From: Sodiomyces alkalinus F11
Lineage: Eukaryota > Ascomycota > Sordariomycetes > Glomerellales > Plectosphaerellaceae
Assembly: GCF_003711515.1 (NCBI RefSeq)
Contig: NW_021167081.1
Span: 2,199,170 to 2,263,169 of the forward strand
DNA: 64,000 nt
Direction of reading: 5' to 3'
The translations under genes were made by a program, and so were the position numbers. Positions 1-11,254 of the stretch are shown here, in pieces. Positions within the stretch are counted from its first letter, which is position 1; each line of letters starts with the position of its first letter. Under the pieces are notes generated by a model. The model saw only the letters and a list, made by a program, of their open reading frames with translations, was not told where the DNA came from and did not search any database.

Positions 1-570
1 CCCGAGACTTACAACGGACGGCCCAGGATCGTGGCTCACTGTGGCTCAACAAAGCACCAAGCCACTAAGGATTCAGGCTTTCCTGCTTTGGGCATTTTTT
101 CTAGTACACGTAATTATTGGGAGTACACGTGTACACGTACAAACAGATTCCGTGCATGGATGCCTATTACTCCCTTCCTACCTTCCCACCTTCCCAACCA
201 CCATGCTCTCTCACTCGCCTTGAGTACGAAGTATGCGTTTACATACCGGATTGGTGATATAAGCTAACCTACGAAGTTCTGCCTTTCTCCTTACTTCGTA
301 CGGAGATCTCGTGCTGCTTCGACTCACTGCCGATCAATGGCTTTGACCGCCGGATAAAGACAGAAGCGATCGCCAAACGATTCGAGGCTTCGCCAAGCAA
401 TACTACGCACCGACTGACCCTCCCCATAATATCATACCTAGATATCACAGCATCGCCCGCAAGGGCCCTTGCGAACAGCCGCGATGCCTCACCCTCTTTG
501 AGGTCGGTCGTACACATCCCTCGAAGCAGCTCGCAGGGCCCTTGGCACAGTGGCTGGCGAAGAGGGCCAT
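1..570. other. Intergenic, no gene seen
   Basis: No open frame here resembles a known family. The text near 272-304 carries the kind of short palindromic host motif (TTCGTACGGA) that recurs at about 10,640 and 15,728. The sequence is not RIP-mutated, since CA and TG dinucleotides are common. Confidence 0.5.
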
Positions 571-822
571 GTAATTGCTGTGAGGACGTCGAAGGCCACG
601 GGGACTCCAAAGCGCGTGAGCGGCCATGCTGCCATCCCCAACCATCGCCGGCGGTTAATCCAGCAGGCACGGTCAGATATCATGGAGCTGTCCAACAGCG
701 GCGTGAAACCGAGAGACATCCTCCTCACATTGGAAGACTCGCTACCCCGGCGGCGTCTTTCATATCCTAAAGCAACCAAGATATGTACAACGAATTACGC
801 CTCCAAGGAGAGGCTGAAACGG
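571..822 (+). pseudogene. Mutator-like (FAR1-type) transposase fragment
   Basis: About 84 codons in one frame read like part of the N-terminal region of fungal MULE (Hop-type) transposases: a basic stretch with an NHRR motif, then ELSNSGVKPRDILLTLE, then NYASKERLKR. In that family this region follows the zinc-binding FAR1-like domain and precedes the DDE core. No DDE core, zinc ligands or terminal inverted repeats were found next to it, and the frame runs on into sequence with no family resemblance after about 822. It is therefore called a truncated relic. It could be a chance resemblance; the motif was recognised by eye only. Confidence 0.4.
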
Positions 823-2490
823 ATAATAAGACTCCGCTGTTGGGGATCAAGGGAAGGCTGTCGTTGTTGTTATTGTGGACAGCGAGGCAGCAGTCAACCA
901 TGCGGACCGAGCTTCCTAATTTCTTCCCCTTTTGGGAGGGGGAGAAAACAAAAAGAGGGGCGGTTGGGGAGGCAGGAGAGAAAGAAAAGAGGCTCTGGCT
1001 CTGCCGCAATCCGAGGCCGGCACTTCTCAAATTCTCCCGACTGATGGACGCCCTCCGAAGCAATACATAGGTAAGGACGCGGCGCCACCGTTTAGGTTGC
1101 AGTCCCGACGTTGCGCTACCTACCCCGTATTACTGCTTGTAACCCAGCATGATAATGCGTCGTGCTATAAACAAGTTCAGCTGCGGTCGAGAACACCAGT
1201 GGGCCGCATCGGTGAGACGCCCACAGTCCCGATGCGCTGGGGCAAACTGGTGCACGGGACTCCCGCATCACCCGTCGCCTTCTTTTTTCCACCCGGCCGA
1301 CGTCAACGTCAAGAAATGCAGGCTGGGGGCCTCGGCGATGTGCCATGCCGGTAACATAACTTGGGGATGCGGAAGCGAAATGAAACGAAATTTGCGACTT
1401 ACTTCGCACTTTCGCTTGCCATGTGGCATTTCCGTTTCGCACTACCCCGTAAATCATTGCCAAACGCCCTTGGCTGCACGGAGAGGTCGGCCTCCGTGCG
1501 AGCGTTAGTCCGGAATAGGTTGCAATCGAAAACCGGGGCCCTCATTCTACGAACAATTATTCGTACATTCACTCCTCTTTTGTTGCCTCTCTTCCTTGAG
1601 GCTGGACCGGTCGACGTTGGCGGAAGCCCAGATTCCAGTTCTTTTCGTTGACCCCAATAATCGCCCGGGTCGTCGACATAACCCGTCGGATGTCGTTGGA
1701 GTGGATTCCGGGAAGACCTCATTCGCGCGATTACAGAATAGGATCGGTCTCTCGACTCATCTTTCGACTTCCGTGCCCTTTCAAGTTGGGTGCGTGACTC
1801 AAGATCCGACGTCTGACGTTCGACGCCCGACGATCAGAGCAAGGACGCGGCAACCTTGCCTACCGAGCTTCCAGTTGCTATAGTCGGGTCCTCTTCAGGA
1901 GAGTCTCGAAAGCGTCATCATCATTTTGAAGTCTGCTGTTCTCGCCTGATATTCTGTACAGCATGGTCTTACTTACTGCCGCCCCTCTTGAGCCCGTCTT
2001 GGTATCTTTGAAACATCGTCCTCTCTGCGGGGTGTACGATCATGGGTTTTGCCAACTCTCGTGTGCGGATAAGGTGACTGGAACTATGCTACTCCTCCTT
2101 TTCATCCTTGCGACAGACAACCTACATGGCCCATGGCATGGCCTGGCCTGGTCAAAGGTCATCATAATTATACCGATGCACATGCGAGCAACCTTCCAGA
2201 CACAGGCGACCAAACCCACTGGAGAAGTCGAGGTCCCGCTTCGGCCCTTGCGCGCTGTGATCGTATCTTCACTGGTGAGGGGCAACGAGACTTGTGCGAA
2301 ATTAAAACACTTATCCTTATCATGAAGCAATGTGCTGCTCTCCAACGTCAAAGGCGACTACTAAATCGTTAGATTTTGGAATTGTGCCGTGGTTTACCAA
2401 GCAAGGAGAAAACCTCGGACCGTGACCCTGAACGCCTGTTCGTCTGCTCATGATGCTTGCTTTGCTCTACGCTACTCCCTTAGCACGTCG
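823..2490. other. Intergenic, no gene seen
   Basis: Several frames of 80-146 codons exist here but have no recognisable domain or plausible start and overlap one another on both strands. Purine/pyrimidine-rich runs occur near 925-1,000. The last part is the region just downstream of the sulfate permease relic, which ends at 2,491. Confidence 0.5.
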
Positions 2491-5188
2491 TCAGGGACTC
2501 GGCATCTTGCCTTCTTCCATATCCTCTCCTTCCCTTGCTTCCACATTCGCAATCGCGCTTTGCAGTGCGTTCGTCAAGTCGACGTGGAAAAGCGGCCGGT
2601 TCACCCCCGCCACCGCAACCCCCTTCCGCTGGACTATAGCTTCCATTTGTTCTCCGTACGCGTCGCGTCCGCCCGCGGCACTGACCCCGCCACGGCCGTC
2701 ATCGAAGATGGCGTCGGTTATCCGGTCTATGCGGCCCTCTTCCTGACCAGCCTCGACATAAAGCATGACTTGCTACCTTCTCCGCCATCGCGGCGGCCGA
2801 GTCGGAACCTCCAATCTCGGCTACGCTAAAGATGGACTTCCGCCTGCGCGGCGGGTGGCGCTGGTCGGCATTCGTTTCGTGCACCGTCCTGTACCCGAAT
2901 CCTGCGGCGGCGAGCGCCCGCTTCGTCCAGCGGTTGTTGATGCACGCGAAGTGCCAGTCGACCACGTCGGGCGCCGCGTAGCGGTCGAGCTGATTACGGA
3001 CGTCAATGAGCCGTTGGACAGACGTGATGTCGATGTTATTGACGGAGCTGAAGTCGAGGGTGACGGCTTTGAGAGTCGGTCGGCCCTCGGCGGCATGACG
3101 CTCCGCTGCGGCCTTCGAGGCTTTGCGCGAGGGGCCGGGGTCGTTTCAGGGACGGTCGCCCAGCTTCTCGTGCGTCTCCATATCGGTGCGGTGCGTGCGC
3201 TTGAAAATATATTCGCATAGGTACTCGAGCGAGTGCGCTGCGTTGGGATAGTTGAACCCTTCCAAGAACCGGTAGATGAAGATGCCCGGGTAGGGGTTGT
3301 CGACCTCCACCTGCGGGTTGGACCCGTCTCCGTGGTCGATGGGCAGGAATACGTTACGGGCGGCAGTTTTCCTGGCATCGGCGTCAAAGGTCCCATATTT
3401 CCCCAGGATTTCGCGGTGGTCTTCCCCGATGATATGGTCTCCGATTACCGAATGGATTTTGACCTTTCCAAGAAATCGACCCCTGCCTCGGAGGATCCGC
3501 TAAAGGAGCAGGATAATAGACGCGATGACCGTCGCATATATGTCGTCCTTAATGGAAGAGAAAACGGTGACGAGGACACCAAGGAAGAACATAAACACTT
3601 CTAAGGGCGAGACGAGCCAGAATCGATATACCGTGTCAGGAGGAGTGATCAGGTCACCCACTGTATGAATGATAACGGCGGATAGAGAAGCGTTGGGAAT
3701 ATAGAAGAACACGGACGTCAGGGCATGAATAGCTAGCAGGACGACTATACACGTGATCACTCCGGCAAAAGGTGTCCTGACTCCTGCCTTCGATTTGATC
3801 GCCGTACGACTAAAGGAGACGGTCGAAGGATATCCGCCCAGGAAGGGAGCTAAGACGTTGGTGACACCGATAGCTACAAACTCCTGCGACGGGTCGATGG
3901 TGTAGTTGTTCACCCTTCCGAAGGACTTCGAGATGGGGATATGCTTAATCACCAGGACGATGACGGTGGCTGGCAGGTCCGAGGCAAAAGAACGAATAAG
4001 GGTGGTGTCGATCTTAGGAACACCAGCGTCTTGGAAGCCTGGGAGAAAGAAACGATGTGATTAGCCCCCTGAGTTGAAATACGAAGTTCAGGTTCGTTAG
4101 GGCCTGTCTTCTCCAACTTACCTCGGGGCACCTCTCCCAGTATCTTAAATAAGGGATCGCCTCGCCTGGTCCTGTTGACGAGCCAGCTAATCATGGTGTA
4201 CAACATAATCACAAATGCGGTGCGGAGAGTGGAAAGGAAGAAGAAGGTCCATTGACGGGCGGGCCACCGGCGAGCTGCGTAGGAACAAGCTGCTCGTATC
4301 ACGTACAGGAGCGATAGAGCGGTCAGGCCCATAGCTGCGTCAATCTTGCTGTCGCCCAAGTGTTTTGGTATGTTGATAATGACGAGATAAGGGGCCTCTC
4401 TGGTGGGAAACTCCGTCATGCCCATCATGGATGGTATCTGACCCACGGGGATGGTAATGGCCGATCCGGTCATGAAAGCCGGGAGGGACGTCAAGGGAAT
4501 GATATCGATCATCCATCCGAGGCGAACCAGACCGATAAAAAGAACAATGGATCCCGATACGATGGCCACAGCTGACGCTATGTGATGTGGCTCATACTGG
4601 GGGAACTGGTCCCGGGTGCGGGCAACAATATTTCCGACGACAGTTGAGAGCACAGCGACGGGCCGGAGGGGAGCGTCAGAGCTGGCCAGAGTTTTGATTC
4701 CCCAAAGGAAAAGAGAAAGGAGAAGAGAGAGAAAAAGAAGGAGAGAGAAAAAAGGGAAAAAAAGAACATACCCCGATGGTGATGTCTTTTGAGGTAGCGA
4801 AGAACCAATATATTATGACGCCCATGAAGGAGGAATACAAGCCGAATTCAGAGGCGAGGTTGGCTAGGATGGCGTAGGCCATGCCCTGAGGTACGACGAC
4901 GGCGCCAACAGTAATACCGGCAACCAAGTCCCCGGTAAACCATTTGAGGTTATAATATCCGACCCAGTTGACGAAGGGGAAGAGGGACGTGACGTAGTTT
5001 ACGCAAGCTGTGCGATCAGGCACAAGTTCTCGAAGCCACTCCGCCGATGTTGGGGGTTCTTCAGCGAAGCTGCCGGTGGAGAGGACCGACTCTTCACGTA
5101 GCAGTTCTTCCGTTTCCCCAGGCTCGGGCAGTTTGATGCCGAGAACCTTGGCCAAAGCATTGCCAGCTCTTGACCCCATGCCGTCCAT
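2491..5188 (-). pseudogene. Sulfate permease (SulP family), broken
   Basis: The gene belongs to the SulP proton/sulfate symporter family of the plasma membrane. Exon 1 (5,188-4,772) starts with ATG and carries the family signature GAVVVPQGMAYA. Exon 2 (4,681-4,122) and exon 3 (4,038-2,491) follow, with the second intron (4,121-4,039) a clean GTAAGT...CAG junction. Exon 3 has the last membrane segments, then a cytoplasmic STAS domain (ending around TLDFSSVNNIDITSVQ) and a conserved tail (NRPLFHVDLTNALQSAI). Four defects break it: TAG at 3,502-3,500; TGA at 3,148-3,146 replacing the Trp of the conserved GDRPWNDPGP-type motif; a +1 frame change between about 2,790 and 2,766; and incompatible phases at the first intron (4,771-4,682). 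If intact it would encode about 840 residues, the usual family length. The two stops are substitutions, so assembly indels alone cannot explain them. It is divergent to the Bub2-type gene. Confidence 0.85.
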
Positions 5189-6832
5189 AAGGAGCTAGGA
5201 GCTAGGAGCTAGGAAGAAGAGAGGGAAATGAGAGGTCCACCCTTCTCGGAATCGCCTGGAAACATTCCCCTGTCTGTGATGTAGGGCGTGCTACCCCGAT
5301 GCTGTGATAGGCACTTCCAGACGTCGTCCTCAGATAGCCGAGATCATCGGAGGCGTTGATACCTAGTCGAGGGGGGAACCTTTGGCGAAGGGCACGCGCC
5401 GTAGGCTACCGGAGCAATCGGACACGGCGATCCCTATCCAACTATCTACCGTCTGTTATGCGCTGAGGTGGAAGGAAGTGACCGAGAGAAATGGTAGGCC
5501 AATGGAGAGTCAGGAACTTCAGGGCGTATGATATGGTTGGATATTTTGGGTAACATCAATAGATTTCAACGAGGCATAAGGATGAGAAGCTCGATAGAAG
5601 ACGGAGGATGCTTGGACAAGGACCCAACCCAGTATCTGAGTTATATATATCCACCTACGCGCCCCAGGACGCAAGCTGGTATGCAGCTGCAAGGCAGTAA
5701 AAACCAAAAGTGTAAGGGACCAAGGATGTGTACTCAGGTAGACCGAACACCGAAAAGAAGGCGTCGGTTATTGAAAAGACGTTACCGCATTCCTCTCACA
5801 AGGCAACGTGCACTGGTGTCCTGAAGACAAGACATAGATAGATGACAGCCAATGGACTTGAGCTTCTCGACGGGACGAGTCCGATTGCGCAATAGCGACA
5901 AAACGCGAGTGGCTGAATACCCGGCACGAGGGTTGTCGGCAACGGCGGAGGATGGAGCAGAGGGGTGGCAGCGTAAGTGCCCTTGGGCGGTTTGGTGGCC
6001 CTTCGGACAACCATCGACCTCTCGGCCTCAGAGAGTTTGGAGCAGATAGCCGAGAATCGTAGAATCGCAACTTGTTTGCGGAGTAGTTAATCCGGTGAAC
6101 ATAATGTAAAATACCTTTGAGTTTTCCTAACGGGGGGCATCTCATTTGAAGCGTTATCACAATTTATCACAAGCTAGAGGAAGACCATCGCTGCCAACCG
6201 TGGGGTTTGACGGTGTCGAGTTCAACAAGAAACGAGTCCGAAGCACGCAATCGCGGCACCGGCCAATGACAGCATGGCTAAGCTGTGGTCACTGCGCGGG
6301 CTCCAAGCACCTGGGTGCTGGTGACGCAATGTGGGGTACAGGGAATCCTCACCGAGGGGCACCGGTCTGGCCGAATTCACCTTCTGCTGCACGTGTAATT
6401 ACCTTACTCATACGCTTATAAGTAAGCTTAGAAGCAACGCCGTATAAGGTACGTTACGAATACCTAGGTAAGGTACGGGTACCGCCTGGGAAGTAATTAT
6501 GTGACGAAAACTTGATATCCAAGGTACCTTATCTTTTGGGTTGAATGATGAATGATGACCAACGCTCTTGCCATTTGGCGTGCTGACTAAGAAGATATGT
6601 ATCGCCAGCCCCTGATCCGTCCGTGCCTGTGTGACATTATTAACGGCGTGAGGTTCCGCCGCGGTTTGCTTCCTGGGTCTTGGGTTGGGTCCTGGGTCCT
6701 TACCAACCTCCTCCTCCCCTGCCTCCATCGTCACCCACCACAAACACTTTTTTTCTTTTCTCCTTCTTTCTTTCAGTTGCAATGCGTTCTCCTCTATCGG
6801 TTGAATGACTCCAGCCTTTGTAATGCACAATC
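5189..6832. other. Divergent intergenic region SulP/Bub2-like
   Basis: This 1.6-kb stretch lies between the starts of the sulfate permease relic and the TBC gene and holds no recognisable gene. Directly upstream of the permease start is a short tandem repeat of GAGCTAG units (about 5,190-5,213). Between 6,430 and 6,540 are several short palindromes built from GGTACC and CCTAGG. The promoters of both neighbours should lie here, but no specific factor site can be named. Confidence 0.5.
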
Positions 6833-8536
6833 ATGACCCCTCATTTCTCTTTTAACGAGACGGCCAAAATGCCGAGTCCGACAAAAGAAGCGACCGCCCC
6901 TACCCACGGATACACATTCGCCCATACCACCGATCTCCTCCCGCCGCCTTCCCCTCGAACACATCGTGCGCTGCGCAAACTTCAGTCGGCGCACAACCTG
7001 GGCTCGCGGGCCTCCGCCTCGAGCCAGCCTTCTCTTATTACCCAGCAACGCCTACAACAGCAGCAGGTCCTCTCGACCCCCCACCGTGACCTCTCCCATA
7101 CCCACGGCTCCGCCGCCGCGACGCCCCCCTCCATTAACACCTCCCCGGCTGCTTCTCACCATGTTCGTCAGCGGGCCCGCGCCAACAGCGACGCGCCGCC
7201 CATGGGCCAACACCTCAATTCCACGCCTGCCAACAAGCGCAGCATGATGGGTATCAACCCAAGGTACACCCACATCTCGTTAGCACAGCTCATTCGCGAG
7301 GGACCTCCTGAGGGTGACATTCCCGAGGCCCTCGGGGCAGCTCGCCGCAAAGTCTTGAGCGAAGGCATCAAGACAGACACAGACGGCATGGTACGGCCAC
7401 CGGGTTTTGCTGTTTTGCTGTTTTGCCCCCTCCCTGAATCTCAAGAGACGGCAACCGCCCTGACTAACCGTGTTCCTTCTTCTCAGTCCCCGTTGCGCAT
7501 CTATGCCTGGCTCATCTTCCTCGACGCGCCCATTCTCCCGACCGACGACTACCTCGGCCTTATCCACCGCGGCGCTTCCCCCGCCTATTCCAAGATCCGC
7601 AACGACACCTTCCGCACTCTCACCACTGACCCTCTATTCCGCCGTCGCGTCAGCGAAGCCAGTTTGATCCGGCTTCTCAACGCCGTCGCCTGGAAGCTTC
7701 ACGATGCCCGCGAGGCACAGCGTCTTCGAGATCGCCCTTCAATCCAAGAAAGCGCCGTCGCAGCCTCGTCCTCCGCATCCGCCTCGGGCTCCACGACCCG
7801 TCCTTCGACGTCGCACTCGCGGCCCTCGTCCCAAGGGGGCGGCTCGACCTCTTCTCCTGCCGCGAAACATCGTGCCCGGGCTCTGACCCTCACCACCGAG
7901 GCCTCTTCCAACGACCCGGCCCTCGCCTCCGAACCGGGGACCTACGTCCAGGGCATGAACGTCCTTGCGGCCCCATTTCTCTATGCCGCTCGTTCCGAAA
8001 CCGAGGCCTTTGTCGCCTTCCACACTCTGTTGACACGCGAGTGCCCGGCCTACATCCGCGGCGCCATGGACGGAGTGCATCGCGGCGTCGCCCTTGTCGA
8101 CCGAGTCCTCGCCACTGTCGATTCTCGCCTCAGCGGCTACCTCCTCTCGAAGGGTCTTTCCGCCGAGCTCTATGCCTTTCCCAGCGTGCTCACCCTCTGT
8201 GCATGCACGCCGCCGCTGCCCGAGGTGTTGCGTCTCTGGGATTTCCTCTTTGCCTATGGTCCCCATCTCAACATCTTGTGCATTGTGGCGCAGCTCATGG
8301 GTATGCGCGACCAATTGATGAACTCACCCAAGTATGTGTGACCTGTTCCTCTTGGTTTCTTTTTTCTTCTTCTTCTTCTTCTTCTTGGTTGACTAATAAT
8401 CACGCGATATAGCCCGAATCGGCTGCTGAGGGCGTTCCCTTCGCTGCAGGCCGATAAGGTCATAGAACGAACACTATGGATCATTGAGAGAATACCCGAC
8501 GTCATCTATGCGGTCATTGTAACCCATGCGCTCTAG
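6833..8536 (+). CDS. TBC-domain GTPase-activating protein, Bub2/Cdc16 type
   Basis: Predicted GAP for a Tem1/Spg1-type GTPase, acting at the spindle pole in the mitotic exit/septation network. Three exons: 6,833-7,390, 7,487-8,331 and 8,413-8,536, with introns GTACGG...CAG (96 nt) and GTATGT...TAG (81 nt); the product is 508 residues. A low-complexity N-terminus (residues 1-140) precedes the TBC domain. The arginine finger lies in KIRNDTFRTL (Arg229) and the glutamine finger in TYVQGMN. Between them is a Ser/Thr-rich insertion of about 45 residues. The last exon gives the family tail RLLRAFPSLQADKVIE. A second ATG at residue 13 is an equally good start. Intron 1 is a multiple of three without stops, so unspliced RNA would stay in frame. 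The family call is strong from both fingers; the specific Bub2 assignment is inferred from the tail and domain order. Confidence 0.85.
8363..8386 (+). repeat. TTC microsatellite in intron 2
   Basis: Eight TTC units form the polypyrimidine part of the second intron of the TBC gene, upstream of its ATATAG acceptor. Confidence 0.9.
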
Positions 8537-9026
8537 ACGAAAGACGTAAGAAGAGAACGGGTCAATATCGCACCGAGAACATAAAGTCAAGGGAGCAGCT
8601 TTCTGATATAACGGTTGTACGGGAATCAGGATGCAGCACGGAGGGCATTTCGTGCTATGGACGATACACACGCATCGCATGTGGTTTGGCTGGCGTTTTC
8701 TGGATTATGGAGGGTCAAAACACCGGCTGCTGGTTTGAATTGCAATACGGACCGGGTGGGCATGTGAGATGTACGAAAACCATGACGACTAATGATTATA
8801 AGACCTGTGTAATGAGTAGCGCGCAGGTAAGGAGAAAGGCGATCAGTTGCGCCTGAGATGGCAAATCCGACGCTTTTCCCTCAGGCCCTCCGCCACTTCC
8901 TGTGAAGTGCGAGAGTCAATTTCCCATCCGATATTTACATGATGTGTGTACAGACTGATACGAATGACTCGAAGGAAAATTTTCCCGGCGTCACAAACCT
9001 CAGACCTCCTTAGGCTTCTCGGACGA
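8537..9026. other. Convergent 3' intergenic region
   Basis: This 490-bp stretch lies between the stop of the TBC gene and the stop of the DJ-1-like gene. No coding potential was recognised; it should hold both 3' UTRs. Confidence 0.6.
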
Positions 9027-9932
9027 CTATGAAAACCACCCCTTGACGAGGACCCACAGCATCCCCAGGATGTACACGGACTGCCCTTTCTTATACAACT
9101 GAGACCGGTCCCCAACCTCGGCCATGATGCAGGCGAGATCCCCAAGAGCAGGTGCGAAGTGTTTTCCGCTACGCGCATACGCTGCTATAAGATCGTTGCC
9201 GTTCGTTACGCCACCTTGAATGGGACAAATCGTATACATGTCAGCGCTCGGGCAACATCGAAACCCAGACCCATTAGAGGTTTGAAGAGACACGGAGTCT
9301 AAGAGGGCCAATGGCAATGGCAAAGGCACAAAGGGAACAAGGAACAGGAACAAAAAGAAGAGGGAGGGCGCGGGGGTGAACCCACCAGCAGACCAGAACC
9401 GGCCATCCTGATACCACCGATACTTCTCTCCGACAAATTCGGCCCCGGGGAACTTGTTTTTTAAATCATCCTGTATCCCCCTGGGCCCGCACACCTTCTT
9501 CCCATCCAACAGGCCCGCGGCACCGCACAGTAAGATGCCCGTGCAGATGCTCAGGATATCCGTCCCCTCGTTTGCGGCCTGCTCGCGCAACCAGCCAGTC
9601 ATCTCGTCGCTGAACTCGGTGCTGGGGTCCGGGCCGGGGACAACCACGATGTCCAGTTTTCCGGGAGCCACGTCCGGGTGGTCCGTCGCGTGGGTGGGAC
9701 GAGCATCAAGTTCGGCGGTCATGGGTATGCTGCCTTCAGCCATGCGGGCGCGGGTCGTGATGTAGAAAATCTTGACGTTGGGGGCTAAGTCGATCATATG
9801 CTGCGGGACTAGGGACCGGATGGCCTGTATGTACTCGTGCGACATGACGTGCAGGATGTCCACGCAGGCCATGTCGAGGAGCTGACAGCCAGCGGGGATG
9901 TACACGCCGACCTTGACGACTTTGTTGAGCAT
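9027..9932 (-). CDS. DJ-1/PfpI family (glutamine amidotransferase-like) protein
   Basis: Two exons (9,932-9,386 and 9,214-9,027) flank a 171-nt intron with a GTGGGT donor and an AAG acceptor, giving 244 residues from an ATG start. The fold is the DJ-1/ThiJ/PfpI type: an early VGVYIPAG strand, the DIVVVPG strand, and the nucleophile elbow SICTG with Cys130 as the predicted reactive cysteine, followed by GLLDGKKV. The splice rebuilds the family motif WSAGGVTNG. Members include glyoxalase III-like, chaperone-like and isonitrile-hydratase-like enzymes; the substrate cannot be told from sequence. The C-terminus ends in a hydrophobic stretch (VYILGMLWVLV) that could be a membrane tail anchor, which is unusual for the family. 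The intron is stop-free and a multiple of three, so retention would insert 57 residues. It is convergent with the TBC gene. Confidence 0.85.
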   Translation of the reverse strand: MLNKVVKVGVYIPAGCQLLDMACVDILHVMSHEYIQAIRSLVPQHMIDLAPNVKIFYITTRARMAEGSIPMTAELDARPTHATDHPDVAPGKLDIVVVPGPDPSTEFSDEMTGWLREQAANEGTDILSICTGILLCGAAGLLDGKKVCGPRGIQDDLKNKFPGAEFVGEKYRWYQDGRFWSAGGFTPAPSLFFLFLFLVPFVPLPLPLALLDSVSLQTSNGSGFRCCPSADMYTICPIQGGVTNGNDLIAAYARSGKHFAPALGDLACIMAEVGDRSQLYKKGQSVYILGMLWVLVKGWFS

Positions 9933-10209
9933 GATAGCGGGCGAGGGCTGATGCGCAATGCTGGTTCCGCGTTCTCTGCTCCTTGAATACTCGGGAGGAA
10001 TGTAAGCTTGATGAGTCGACTATTGATCAGAATGTAGGTGATTATATATTAACAGAACTATCTATACTCGCGAATGCCTCCGTTCATAATTATTCTAGTC
10101 GCTCCTTAACACCCGCTGCGTCTCGGTCTTCAGTGATACCGATACCGCCAGAGTCCCAGGCACCAATGCCGCTCTCTTCGGCGTGGTGCTGTCGCCAGAA
10201 ATGGCAACA

Positions 10210-10212
<3 letters not shown>

Positions 10213-10249
<37 letters not shown>

Positions 10250-10271
10250 GCAGGGGGGGGGGGGGCGGGGG
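10213..10271 (+). repeat. G homopolymer tract (35, 13 and 5 G)
   Basis: Thirty-five consecutive G are followed by CCGCA, then 13 G, a C and 5 G. It could form G-quadruplex structure on the plus strand. Run length in assemblies of such tracts is unreliable, so the exact count is uncertain. Confidence 0.9.
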
Positions 10272-11221
10272 CACTGATTGGACAAGCCCTTCTTAACTCC
10301 CGAGTCTTCTCGGTCCTCCCTTGGAGCTACCTTACGGAGCTTTGGATTACCCCGTAGAGCTTTCACTCTGCGAAGACTTGTGACACCTCCAGGGCGTGGG
10401 CATAGTTCAAGTCCTCTGATGGCATAGCAAAGATATTTTGCGTACAATACAGCACTTCTCGGTGTGCCTTGTACTCGCAGACAACGGAGACGGGGCAGGT
10501 TTGCTTTACAGAATACCTAGGTACCTTAGGCAAATTGGTAGGTAGGTACCAGGGTAACTTGAGGGGTGCGTCATGATTACTCGATATTCCTATTTTGCTT
10601 CCTTAAGGCCCCTTTCCCAAGCCAATAACCTTAGCTAAACGGTACCTACTCCGTACGCTCGTACCTTATTCACTAAGGTACTGGCGATTTTTGCCGAAAC
10701 AAAGACGGACGAGAGCCAACATTTGAAAGCGGATAGGTTCCCCCTCCCCGCCGATATCGGCATCCGTACATGGCATGGATGGCTCTCCGCAAACGTACGA
10801 GTACGAAGCAATACGAATAGTAGCCAGTAGCTCTTGAAAAAGCGCTTCGTTCCCTCTTCTGTCATCCTGTCCCGGTCCAGGCGCAGCTAACTTGAGCAGT
10901 CTCCGGTCAACGGTCAACAAGCCGAGCACAACATCTACAATACTCCCAAATTCAGGTTGTTTGTCTATCCGCAAATAAGAAAACCTACATGTCAGAAAAT
11001 CCGATATTTCTTGAGCCTCCTTCCTATCTACCTATCCTGGTTCCATCCTTTACGCCCTCCCAGGGTAAACCAACCCAACTAGACGATAGTCGATAGGTAG
11101 GCTAAACAGGGCTATCCCCCTTCCACCGCGAATGCCCCGCTGCTTACTATCAGCAAACTCTTGTTGCCGGCATTACTACTACATGGTCAAATTTTGACGA
11201 GTCTCGGCCTCTACGTTTCTT

Positions 11222-11254
11222 CCTCAACCTCGACCTCAACCTCAACCTCAACCT
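11222..11254 (+). repeat. CCTCAA hexanucleotide repeat
   Basis: Five CCTCAA units, one of them CCTCGA, lie about 50 bp upstream of the MFS start codon, probably in its 5' UTR. Confidence 0.85.
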
